From a virus: a stretch of 22,794 nucleotides of DNA. The notes beneath the pieces were generated by a model. The model saw only the letters and a list, made by a program, of their open reading frames with translations. It had not been told where the DNA came from and ran no database searches. The stretch spans positions 1 to 22,794 of the IMG/VR virus record IMGVR_UViG_3300042924_003288, one strand, 5' to 3'. The position numbers and the translations under genes are program-made. Of the stretch, positions 6,128 to 11,741 are shown piece by piece (position 1 is the stretch's first letter; every line of letters starts with the position of its first letter).

Positions 6128-6286
6128 ATGGATGACCGTGTAGTAATAGAACGATACATCCTTGAAGCGTGGGATAAAGGCTTGACAGGTGCTGACGTTG
6201 TAAGATACGTCCAGTATATGTCAAGCATTCCTTCTTTTGAGATTGAACCTGTTTTACAAAATTTAATTGCGAGAATGTCAGAATGA
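6128..6286 (+). CDS. Small hypothetical protein, 52 aa
   Basis: I place the start at ATG 6128, which has GGAG (6120-6123) just before it. The longer in-frame start would overlap the upstream gene by over 60 nt. The product is an acidic, helical 52-residue protein of unknown family. It overlaps the next gene by ATGA. Confidence 0.68.
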   Translation: MDDRVVIERYILEAWDKGLTGADVVRYVQYMSSIPSFEIEPVLQNLIARMSE

Positions 6287-6405
6287 AATTTAGCATATAT
6301 GAGAGATTGTTACACTATGATTGGTTTTATAAACTAATCCAGCATTTCACTCTTATGGAATATTTTGTGTTTATCGTAGTGATTGGATTGTTTGTATGGT
6401 TGTAA
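6283..6405 (+). CDS. Single-pass membrane mini-protein, 40 aa
   Basis: The 40-codon frame starts in ATGA overlap with the gene before and ends inside the start of the HAD gene (10-nt overlap). The first 22 residues are amphipathic with aromatic and basic residues (YERLLHYDWFYK), and residues 26-40 are strongly hydrophobic (YFVFIVVIGLFVWL), ending at the membrane. The layout suggests a small inner-membrane phage peptide. The family is unknown. Confidence 0.62.
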   Translation: MKFSIYERLLHYDWFYKLIQHFTLMEYFVFIVVIGLFVWL

Positions 6406-6911
6406 ATAAAATTTATCTAGACATGGATGGTGTGCTTTGTTCGTTCAATAGACGATACGAAGAACTATTCGGTGAAAGCCCTGGTAAATCTAGAGACAGA
6501 AAAAACTTCTCATCTAACTGGAAAAAATTCATTGAAGGTGAAAACTTTGCGACACTAGATTGGAATCCCGGTGGGCAAGAGTTGCTTGCTTACGTGCGAA
6601 CTATTCCAAACATTGAAATTGAAATGTTAACTTCAAGTGGTGGGCAAGAACATCATACCGAAGTAGCAATTCAAAAAACACAATGGCTTTGCGAACATGG
6701 CATTTTATATAAACCAAATATTTGTCCTGGTAGTAGATTGAAAGCACAATATGCTCATCCGACAATTATACTTGTTGATGACACCGATTATGTAATTGAT
6801 GGCTTCGTCAAAGCTGGTGGAATTGGTATTCTACATAGTGATGTAAATGAAACAATATCTAAACTTAAATTTTATTGTGAAGAATATGTTCTCCCACCTC
6901 ACTCAGACTGA
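6396..6911 (+). CDS. HAD-family 5'-nucleotidase-like phosphatase
   Basis: This is a haloacid-dehalogenase-fold phosphatase, likely of the phage 5'(3')-deoxyribonucleotidase type. Motif I is DMDGV with D9 (nucleophile) and D11 (acid/base), motif II is LTSSGG at 78-83, K116 is a candidate motif III lysine, and motif IV is VDDTD with D128 and D129 binding Mg2+. Length, 171 aa, is normal for these phage enzymes. It probably removes phosphate from nucleotides in the cytoplasm. The exact substrate cannot be read from sequence; T4-like phages also use HAD enzymes as polynucleotide phosphatases. The gene is followed by another phosphoesterase. Confidence 0.85.
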   Translation: MVVNKIYLDMDGVLCSFNRRYEELFGESPGKSRDRKNFSSNWKKFIEGENFATLDWNPGGQELLAYVRTIPNIEIEMLTSSGGQEHHTEVAIQKTQWLCEHGILYKPNICPGSRLKAQYAHPTIILVDDTDYVIDGFVKAGGIGILHSDVNETISKLKFYCEEYVLPPHSD

Positions 6912-6919
6912 GAGTAAAA

Positions 6920-7789
6920 ATGAAGATTGCAATTGCATCCGATGTTCACCTTGAATTTGGTGACTTGATTTTAAAGAACGAAGAAAACGCTGACGTACTA
7001 ATACTGTCTGGCGATATCTGCGTTGCGGCTGATTTTCGTGATCCCGATATTTACAGTATGGTGCAAGGCGGTAAGACTCAACGTTATATTGAGTTTTTTA
7101 CTCGCTGTGCGAATGAATTTTCCAAAGTGATTTATGTTGTTGGAAATCACGAACATTATCATGGAGACTATGCTGAAACGTTTACGATTCTACGAAAGTA
7201 CTTGGGACATATTGAGAACTTGCACATTCTTGATAAAGAGCATGTGACAATTGATGACGTAACATTTATTGGTGGTACATTGTGGACCGACATGAATGCA
7301 CAAGACCCGGTTACTCTTGCACACATCCGTGTTAAGATGAATGATTTTCGTCTTATTGAAAATAGCAATGAAATGGTTTCATACCGAACATTCGATGTGA
7401 ATGAAGAAGGTACAGAGATTCCTACGTTTCGTAAACGTCCCGCTAGGTTCACACCAGAAGATACTGTACAGGATCATAAAAAGATGTTAGAATACATTAA
7501 TGTAACAAGTGAGCCTTTCGGTAAATATGTTGTTGTTGGTCACCATGCACCTAGCAAGGCATCTACACATCCACGATATCAGACTGAAGTGATTGTGAAT
7601 GGCGCATACAGTAGTCGTTTAGATCAATTCATTCTTGACAATCCACAAATCAAATTGTGGACTCACGGACATACGCACGAAGAATTTGATTATATGATTG
7701 GCACTACTAGGGTTGTTTGCAATCCACGTGGATACATAAATTATGAAGACCGTGCTGAAGACTTTAAACTAAAATACGTGGAGATTTAA
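6920..7789 (+). CDS. Calcineurin-like metallophosphoesterase
   Basis: All dinuclear metal-site motifs of the calcineurin-like phosphoesterase fold are present: SDVHLE (D8, H10), SGDI (D32), GNHEHY (N76, H77), VVGHHAP (H208, H209) and THGHTHEE (H249, H251, H253). The length of 289 aa is normal for a single-domain enzyme. The substrate (nucleotide, nucleic acid or phosphoprotein) is not evident. A GAGAG ribosome site precedes the ATG. It sits directly after the HAD phosphatase and overlaps the next gene (TAATG), so these genes are co-expressed and perhaps act together in nucleotide turnover. Confidence 0.9.
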   Translation: MKIAIASDVHLEFGDLILKNEENADVLILSGDICVAADFRDPDIYSMVQGGKTQRYIEFFTRCANEFSKVIYVVGNHEHYHGDYAETFTILRKYLGHIENLHILDKEHVTIDDVTFIGGTLWTDMNAQDPVTLAHIRVKMNDFRLIENSNEMVSYRTFDVNEEGTEIPTFRKRPARFTPEDTVQDHKKMLEYINVTSEPFGKYVVVGHHAPSKASTHPRYQTEVIVNGAYSSRLDQFILDNPQIKLWTHGHTHEEFDYMIGTTRVVCNPRGYINYEDRAEDFKLKYVEI

Positions 7790-8214
7790 TGGAAGACGAT
7801 CCTATTGACTTTGAAAATTCACACCCAGATATGGAAAAGATTATTGAATCCGATAAACTTTTGCCAGTAACAAAATCGGTAGCAAAAATGCTGATGCGTA
7901 ATCCGTACACATCATTGGGTAGATTCTTTAAAAAACTTTCTAATGAAAATTTAGAAATACTAATGGAAATAATTGACGAAGGTGATAGTGAATTCAATGA
8001 ACGCATGGAAGACATTGTGTTAATGACAGAAATGTTATCCCGTGCTGAAGGTGTGCCAAGCCAATCTGTTGAAGAGATTACCGAAAATGTAAATTACTTT
8101 GGTGCATGTATTACCTGTGTTTCACTTGCACGAAAGGGTCTTGTTCGTGTATACTATGATAACATGTCGTTTGGTACTGACAATGGCGATAAAATAATTG
8201 TGGAGAAAATATGA
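7789..8214 (+). CDS. Hypothetical protein, 141 aa
   Basis: I do not recognise the family. The first 100 residues are acidic and helical (several Glu/Asp clusters, ENLEILMEIIDEG at about 53-65), and the last 40 look like strands (GLVRVYYDN, GDKIIVEKI) with CITC at about 107-110. The fold could be a small alpha/beta regulatory domain. It overlaps both neighbours (TAATG, ATGA) and has GGAG as its ribosome site. Confidence 0.78.
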   Translation: MEDDPIDFENSHPDMEKIIESDKLLPVTKSVAKMLMRNPYTSLGRFFKKLSNENLEILMEIIDEGDSEFNERMEDIVLMTEMLSRAEGVPSQSVEEITENVNYFGACITCVSLARKGLVRVYYDNMSFGTDNGDKIIVEKI

Positions 8215-8432
8215 AAACTTATGATACTTTTGAAAACGTTGATAGCATGGCACCATGCATGAAACGTCCTATTGTTATCAATGCTAAACGTATTGACGAA
8301 GATTTTCGTGTGAATACTTTAGAAGGTAATTACAAGCAAGGCAAAGCTGGTGATTATCTTATGAAAGGTATTGACGGAGAACTTTATATTTGTGATGGCC
8401 CTATTTTTGAAAAGACTTACGATTTCGTATGA
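8211..8432 (+). CDS. Conserved small phage protein with GDYLMKG motif, 73 aa
   Basis: The C-terminal half (KAGDYLMKGIDGELYICDGPIF and EKTY) follows a pattern common in phage proteins: a strand, G-D-Y/F-L, a GxxGE turn, a strand, and F-E-x-T-Y at the end. The upstream part (RPIVINAKRI, FRVNTLEG) also fits that family. I know of no established function. The gene is joined by ATGA overlaps to the genes on both sides. Confidence 0.78.
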   Translation: MKTYDTFENVDSMAPCMKRPIVINAKRIDEDFRVNTLEGNYKQGKAGDYLMKGIDGELYICDGPIFEKTYDFV

Positions 8433-9001
8433 ACATCTTCTATCTTAATCACGAACCAAAAGTCTGTGCTGAAATGCACTTAGACAAACATGTTGTTAAA
8501 ATGATTATTGAGTATGCACAACTCATGTCTACCGCACACCGTGTTCTTGATGGTGAAAAGTATATTGATAAGACTGCGAACAATCGTAACATTCAACGTT
8601 GGCGCATGAAAAACGAAATCATTGAACACAGCTTGATGAAAGCATCACACGTTAATCATCCGTCAAATATATGGGTTCGTGCAAGCAAACAAAACTATGT
8701 GTGGCTGTATCAAATGTGGACTCACTTATTGGCTGAGTATACACATCGATATGGCAAACATCATGCATGTGAAAAATATGCAAAATACCTTCGTATGCCT
8801 CCAGAGAACATTGCTGACATTCCATTTACAGAGCCTACACCTGCGATGCCTGATATCTACAAAGTGACGAATGATTCTATTCGTTCGTATCAAAATTACT
8901 ATATACATGATAAGAGTAGATTTGCAAAATGGAAAAACAGAGAAACCCCAAAATGGTTCTCATACGGAGTAAACAATGCCGACATACAACTTCATCAATA
9001 A
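8429..9001 (+). CDS. Conserved phage protein with His-rich motifs, 190 aa
   Basis: The pattern CAEMHLDKHVVKMIIEYAQL followed by STAHRVLDG, HPSNIWVRAS and YYIHDKSRFAKW is one I recall from many T4-like marine phage proteins of unknown function. It is rich in His and aromatic residues (H17, H21 and H36 in the first 40), which may form a metal or active site. It ends 26 nt inside the following FmdB-like gene. An enzyme acting on nucleic acid is possible, but no known catalytic motif is complete, so I leave the function open. Confidence 0.78.
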   Translation: MNIFYLNHEPKVCAEMHLDKHVVKMIIEYAQLMSTAHRVLDGEKYIDKTANNRNIQRWRMKNEIIEHSLMKASHVNHPSNIWVRASKQNYVWLYQMWTHLLAEYTHRYGKHHACEKYAKYLRMPPENIADIPFTEPTPAMPDIYKVTNDSIRSYQNYYIHDKSRFAKWKNRETPKWFSYGVNNADIQLHQ

Positions 9002-9212
9002 AGATACAGGTGAAATAACAGAAAAATTCTTTAGTATTAGTGTTAGAGAAGAATACTTAAAAGACAATCCACAACTCGAATCTATTTTATTAGGGGCGCC
9101 ATCAATTGGCGACCCTATTCGTTTAGGCATTCGAAAGCCAGATAATGGATTTAGAGAAGTCCTTTCAAAAGCAAAAGAAGCGCATCCTTTAGGAAATGTT
9201 AACACATTCTAA
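8976..9212 (+). CDS. FmdB-like small protein without zinc cysteines, 78 aa
   Basis: The MPTYNFINKDTGE start is the FmdB-type N-terminus found in bacteria as MPTYxYxC. Phage versions replace the zinc cysteines and end in a helix followed by NTF or NTW, as here (NVNTF). It has no cysteines at all, so it should not bind zinc. Function is unknown. It lies immediately before PhoH. CGGAG is the ribosome site, placed inside the overlapping upstream gene. Confidence 0.78.
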   Translation: MPTYNFINKDTGEITEKFFSISVREEYLKDNPQLESILLGAPSIGDPIRLGIRKPDNGFREVLSKAKEAHPLGNVNTF

Positions 9213-9214
9213 TA

Positions 9215-10033
9215 ATGGCGACACATAAAAATACTACAACATCAAGAAGGGCACCCATGGCAAGAAAACCCGCTGTATCTAAGTCGGCAAATACCGAACC
9301 AGAATTTCAAACCCCTCCTAAATTAAAATCAGTCAATAACACACTTAGACTTAGACTAGATGATTTAAAAACTTTTGATCCGTTAACAGACAATCAAAAA
9401 CTTTTTTTCGATGCATATAAACGTGGAGACTATTTCGTAGCACTTCATGGTGTAGCGGGTACAGGTAAAACATTTTGTGCGCTATACAAAGCAATTGAAG
9501 AAGTAATGGACAAATCAAATCCATTTGATAAAATTATTGTGGTGCGATCCGCAGTACAGAGCCGAGAAATAGGACATTTACCTGGTGATGTAAATGAGAA
9601 GATGGAAATTTATCAACAACCATATCGTCAAATCTGCGACACCCTTTTTGGTCGCAAAGATGCATGGGATAGATTAGAAGAACAAGGACACATTGAGTTT
9701 ATCTCCACATCATTCATTCGTGGTATGTCATTTGATGATGCTATCATTATCGTTGATGAAATGCAAAATATGACATTTGAAGAGATCGATACTGTTATGA
9801 CAAGGGTTGGCTATCGTTCTAAAATTATTTGGTGTGGTGACTATAGACAAACCGACTTGAATAAAAAGAAGAATGATGTATCAGGTATTCTTAAATTCTT
9901 TGACATTGCATATCACATGAATGCATTTACAAAGATTGAATTTACTGTAGATGATATCGTTCGTTCTTCATTGGTAAAAGATTATATTTTGGCGAAGTTG
10001 CAACATGAAGACGGAGTAGATACTGCTAAATAA
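9215..10033 (+). CDS. phoH: PhoH-like P-loop ATPase
   Basis: This is a PhoH-family ATPase, a frequent gene in aquatic phages. Walker A is GVAGTGKT (79-86) and Walker B is IIIVDE (D181, E182). The VVRSAV and HLPGD stretches and the late GDYRQTD motif are also typical. The first 45 residues are a basic, Ser/Pro-rich extension; translation may start at ATG 9257 rather than 9215, since neither has a strong ribosome site. PhoH is phosphate-starvation inducible in bacteria, but its phage role is not settled (RNA or nucleotide metabolism has been suggested). The stop codon is part of a CTAAATAA motif that may be the promoter of the following exonuclease. Confidence 0.93.
   Translation: MATHKNTTTSRRAPMARKPAVSKSANTEPEFQTPPKLKSVNNTLRLRLDDLKTFDPLTDNQKLFFDAYKRGDYFVALHGVAGTGKTFCALYKAIEEVMDKSNPFDKIIVVRSAVQSREIGHLPGDVNEKMEIYQQPYRQICDTLFGRKDAWDRLEEQGHIEFISTSFIRGMSFDDAIIIVDEMQNMTFEEIDTVMTRVGYRSKIIWCGDYRQTDLNKKKNDVSGILKFFDIAYHMNAFTKIEFTVDDIVRSSLVKDYILAKLQHEDGVDTAK
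10026..10033 (+). promoter_or_regulatory. Possible T4-type late promoter motif CTAAATAA
   Basis: CTAAATAA resembles the T4 late-promoter -10 element TATAAATA. It spans the PhoH stop codon and lies 29 nt before the exonuclease start. Identical or near-identical motifs precede the tmRNA and the cell wall hydrolase. This is inferred from motif and position only. Confidence 0.4.
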
Positions 10034-10062
10034 AATATCATTATAACAACAGGATTACTAAA

Positions 10063-10752
10063 GTGAAATTTAAACACATTGGATGCGACATTGACTATGA
10101 TTTGGAAACCGAAACAATAAACGGCAAACGATTCTACAAGACACCAGAGGGATTACTATATCCTTCTGTGACTACTATTACATCCCAACATGGCAAAGAT
10201 AAAATCCTTGAATGGAGAAAACGTGTGGGTGAAGAAGAAGCGAATCGTATTTCAACTAAAGCATCCAATCGTGGGACTAAAGTACACAAGATTTGTGAAA
10301 ACTATTTGAACAATGAAGAAGATTATGCTCGTACAAATCCAGCGCATATCCACAAGACAATGCCAGATACTATTGCTATGTTCAAATCGTTACAACCTCT
10401 ATTGGATGAACACGTAAACAACATTCACGCATTAGAAATTCCTTTGTATTCTCATCATCTAAAAGTTGCTGGTAGAGTTGACTGTATTGCAGAGTATGAT
10501 GGTAAACTGTCTATCATCGATTTTAAAACTTCAGGCAAGTTAAAAGAAGAGAGTTGGATTAAAGGATACTTTATGCAATGTTCTGCTTATGCAGTCATGT
10601 ATGAAGAACGAACTGGAATACCAGTATCACAAATTGTAATTATGATTGCCGTTGACTCTGAATACCCACAAGTGTTCATCAAAAAACGCAATGATTACAT
10701 CAAAGATTTTATATCTTACCGTGAAGCATATGATGCTGTATTGATTGACTAA
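10063..10752 (+). CDS. PD-(D/E)XK exonuclease
   Basis: The core of a PD-(D/E)XK nuclease is visible: E125 and GRVDCIAEYDG with D140, then SIIDFKTS with D153 and K155, and the QxxxY motif Q172-Y176 in FMQCSAYAVMY that marks RecB/lambda-exonuclease-like members. Residues 65-80 (HKICENYL region) match the helix that precedes the core. The length of 229 aa is usual for phage exonucleases of this group. It probably degrades host DNA or resects phage DNA for recombination. The start is GTG at 10063 with AGGA 8 nt upstream; the first ATG would be much later. The stop lies in a CTAAATAA motif directly before the tmRNA. Confidence 0.88.
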   Translation: MKFKHIGCDIDYDLETETINGKRFYKTPEGLLYPSVTTITSQHGKDKILEWRKRVGEEEANRISTKASNRGTKVHKICENYLNNEEDYARTNPAHIHKTMPDTIAMFKSLQPLLDEHVNNIHALEIPLYSHHLKVAGRVDCIAEYDGKLSIIDFKTSGKLKEESWIKGYFMQCSAYAVMYEERTGIPVSQIVIMIAVDSEYPQVFIKKRNDYIKDFISYREAYDAVLID

Positions 10753-10756
10753 ATAA
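10749..10756 (+). promoter_or_regulatory. Possible late promoter motif for the tmRNA
   Basis: CTAAATAA spans the exonuclease stop codon. T4 late transcripts start a few bases after this element, which here would be about 10761-10764, at the P2 strand TGCTGT that opens the tmRNA acceptor piece. Inferred from sequence position only. Confidence 0.42.
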
Positions 10757-10824
10757 TATTATTGCTGTATGAAGCAAAGAGAAACAGGTTTTGGACGGGG
10801 GTGCGAATCCCCCCACCTCCACCA
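10757..10824 (+). ncRNA. tmRNA acceptor piece
   Basis: It contains the P2 3' strand (10763-10768), the conserved TTTTGGAC lead-in (10789-10796), the T stem GGGGG/CCCCC (10797-10801, 10809-10813) with loop TGCGAAT, the acceptor strand CACCTCC (10814-10820), the discriminator A and encoded CCA (10822-10824). The T loop has TG where most tmRNAs have TT. Confidence 0.9.
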
Positions 10825-10834
10825 AAAGTAAATT

Positions 10835-10987
10835 ATGAAATATAAAATTGTAGTAAAAACTGGCGACAAAACTTTCGTAAAAGATGTAAGTAAGAGTAAA
10901 GAACATTTGCTTGTTAAAGCAGAAAGTCTTTCTAAAAAACATCCGAAATGGAAAGTATATGTTGTTGCAGAAAATACAATTATATAA
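10835..10987 (+). CDS. 50-aa protein nested in the tmRNA intervening segment
   Basis: An ATG at 10835 opens a 50-codon frame to TAA 10985-10987 that fills 153 of the 175 bases between the two tmRNA pieces. The product is basic (13 Lys, no Cys) and looks like strand-helix-strand: KYKIVVKTG and TFVKDV, a helix HLLVKAESLSKKH (about 24-36), then KWKVYVVAEN. That layout suits a small nucleic-acid- or protein-binding domain, but no family is recognised. There is no strong ribosome site; AAAAGTAAATT precedes the ATG. Codon use resembles neighbouring phage genes. The frame begins 11 nt after the CCA end and stops 12 nt before the next RNA piece, so it fits neatly between the processing sites. Confidence 0.62.
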   Translation: MKYKIVVKTGDKTFVKDVSKSKEHLLVKAESLSKKHPKWKVYVVAENTII

Positions 10988-11011
10988 TTTATTTTTGATG
11001 GGGGTGCATAG

Positions 11012-11036
11012 TTTCGACAGGGCAAAGAGTAACAGA
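11012..11036 (+). repeat. tmRNA internal repeat, copy 1
   Basis: TTTCGACAGG (11012-11021), a 7-nt spacer, then GTAACAGA (11029-11036). Copy 2, with the same spacing, is at 11131-11155. Confidence 0.88.
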
Positions 11037-11084
11037 GTGGACAGCACATCAGCAACGATGTAAAAAGAAGAAAACAAAGTAAAC

Positions 11085-11117
11085 GCAAACGACTCACGTT
11101 TCGCATTGGCAGCCTAA
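11085..11117 (+). other. tmRNA tag reading frame, ANDSRFALAA
   Basis: Resume codon GCA at 11085, then AAC GAC TCA CGT TTC GCA TTG GCA GCC and stop TAA 11115-11117. With the alanine carried by the tmRNA the tag is AANDSRFALAA. The ALAA end is the usual degradation signal read by ClpXP and similar proteases. The AND...ALAA form resembles beta- and gammaproteobacterial tags. Confidence 0.92.
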
Positions 11118-11130
11118 ACGCTGACTAGGG

Positions 11131-11155
11131 TTTCGACAGGTTTCCTCGTAACAGA
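11131..11155 (+). repeat. tmRNA internal repeat, copy 2
   Basis: TTTCGACAGG (11131-11140), a 7-nt spacer, and GTAACAGA (11148-11155). The 18 flanking bases are identical to copy 1; the spacer differs. This copy lies after the tag and forms part of the terminal hairpin. Confidence 0.88.
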
Positions 11156-11165
11156 ATAACCTGTC
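11135..11165 (+). other. Terminal hairpin of the tmRNA coding piece
   Basis: GACAGGTT (11135-11142) and AACCTGTC (11158-11165) form a perfect 8-bp stem with a 15-nt loop. Only a short, imperfect pyrimidine run follows, so it is more likely a stabilising end or part of a pseudoknot than a strong terminator. The gene at 11185 may be read through from here. Confidence 0.75.
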
Positions 11166-11184
11166 ACTTACTTATGGAGAAATA

Positions 11185-11739
11185 ATGAAAATAACTGATT
11201 CGAAAATAATCCCTGATGTTAAAATCATCAACCTTCCTGTCTATAGAGACAATCGTGGTTTCTTTACTGAAACATTTAGACCCGAAGTTGAAGAAGCCCT
11301 TGGCGTAAAATTTCTTCAAGACAATCAATCTGTATCACTCAGGTATGTTCTAAGAGGCATCCATTTTCAATGGGATCAACCAATGGGTAAATTGGTTCGT
11401 GTTACTCATGGATATGGAATTGATGTTGCTGTTGATTTGCGAAAAGACTCTTCAACATATGGGCAGTATCATGCTGAGTTGTTAGGACCAGAATCAAACA
11501 ATCAGTTATGGGTGCCAGCAGGCTTTGGTCATGCGTTTCTTTCATTAGGAGAATATACGCATCTAATGTACAAATGCACCGCAGTACACAACCCTAAAGC
11601 AGAAGCCGCAATTAATCCATTTGATAAAGATTTGAATATCGATTGGCAAACAATTGATGAAATCAAAGACTTTATTCTATCAGACAAAGACAGAGCCGCA
11701 GGTTCTTTCGCAGATTATAAACTAAATCCAAAATTCTAA
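11185..11739 (+). CDS. dTDP-4-dehydrorhamnose 3,5-epimerase-like enzyme
   Basis: The cupin-fold epimerase motifs of the RmlC family are all present: DNRGFFTE (22-29), QDNQSVS (45-51), LRGIHFQ with the catalytic base H60, WVPAGFGHAF (109-118) and a Tyr (Y129) in LMYKCT at the position of the family's acid residue. The length of 184 aa is typical. RmlC epimerises C3 and C5 of dTDP-4-keto-6-deoxyglucose in rhamnose synthesis; related enzymes make other deoxysugars. It opens a four-gene sugar cassette that probably alters host surface glycans or decorates the virion. GGAG (11175-11178), right after the tmRNA hairpin, is the ribosome site. Confidence 0.92.
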   Translation: MKITDSKIIPDVKIINLPVYRDNRGFFTETFRPEVEEALGVKFLQDNQSVSLRYVLRGIHFQWDQPMGKLVRVTHGYGIDVAVDLRKDSSTYGQYHAELLGPESNNQLWVPAGFGHAFLSLGEYTHLMYKCTAVHNPKAEAAINPFDKDLNIDWQTIDEIKDFILSDKDRAAGSFADYKLNPKF

Positions 11740-11741
11740 TT

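Larger units (their letters stand above)
10757..11166 (+). ncRNA. ssrA: Circularly permuted (two-piece) tmRNA gene
   Basis: The tRNA-like 3' half with encoded CCA (ending 10824) comes before the 5' half (from 11000), the order seen in permuted tmRNA genes of alphaproteobacteria, some betaproteobacteria and some cyanobacteria. The halves fit each other: GGGGGTG at 11000-11006 pairs with CACCTCC at 10814-10820 (7 bp, one G-U), and helix P2 pairs ACAGCA 11041-11046 with TGCTGT 10763-10768. A tag frame of 10 codons (ANDSRFALAA) follows a short hairpin/pseudoknot strand pair (CATC 11047-11050, GATG 11057-11060). The mature RNA would be two pieces after removal of 10825-10999. It would rescue stalled ribosomes in the infected cell with SmpB. 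The outer ends are approximate. Confidence 0.92.
11000..11166 (+). ncRNA. tmRNA coding piece
   Basis: It starts with the acceptor strand GGGGGTG (11000-11006), then TTTCGACAGG (11012-11021, the conserved tmRNA D-region motif), the P2 5' strand (11041-11046), the PK1-like pair CATC/GATG, an A-rich lead, the tag frame (11085-11117) and a terminal hairpin (11135-11165). The 3' end is placed at the hairpin by inference. Confidence 0.88.

Noticed and set aside
9095-9114. Recombination site in the GGCGCCATCAATTGGCGACC palindrome-like stretch
   Set aside because: Imperfect and inside the FmdB-like coding frame (GAPSIGDP); it is explained by codons.
10757-10824. A stand-alone tRNA gene
   Set aside because: There is a T arm and CCA but no D arm or anticodon arm upstream. 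The acceptor strand pairs with 11000-11006, so it is the tmRNA acceptor piece.
10709-11106. Minus-strand reading frames of 115-122 codons across the tmRNA
   Set aside because: They overlap the tmRNA and the plus-strand frame, are rich in Cys/Phe/Ser as expected of antisense noise, and have no ribosome site.
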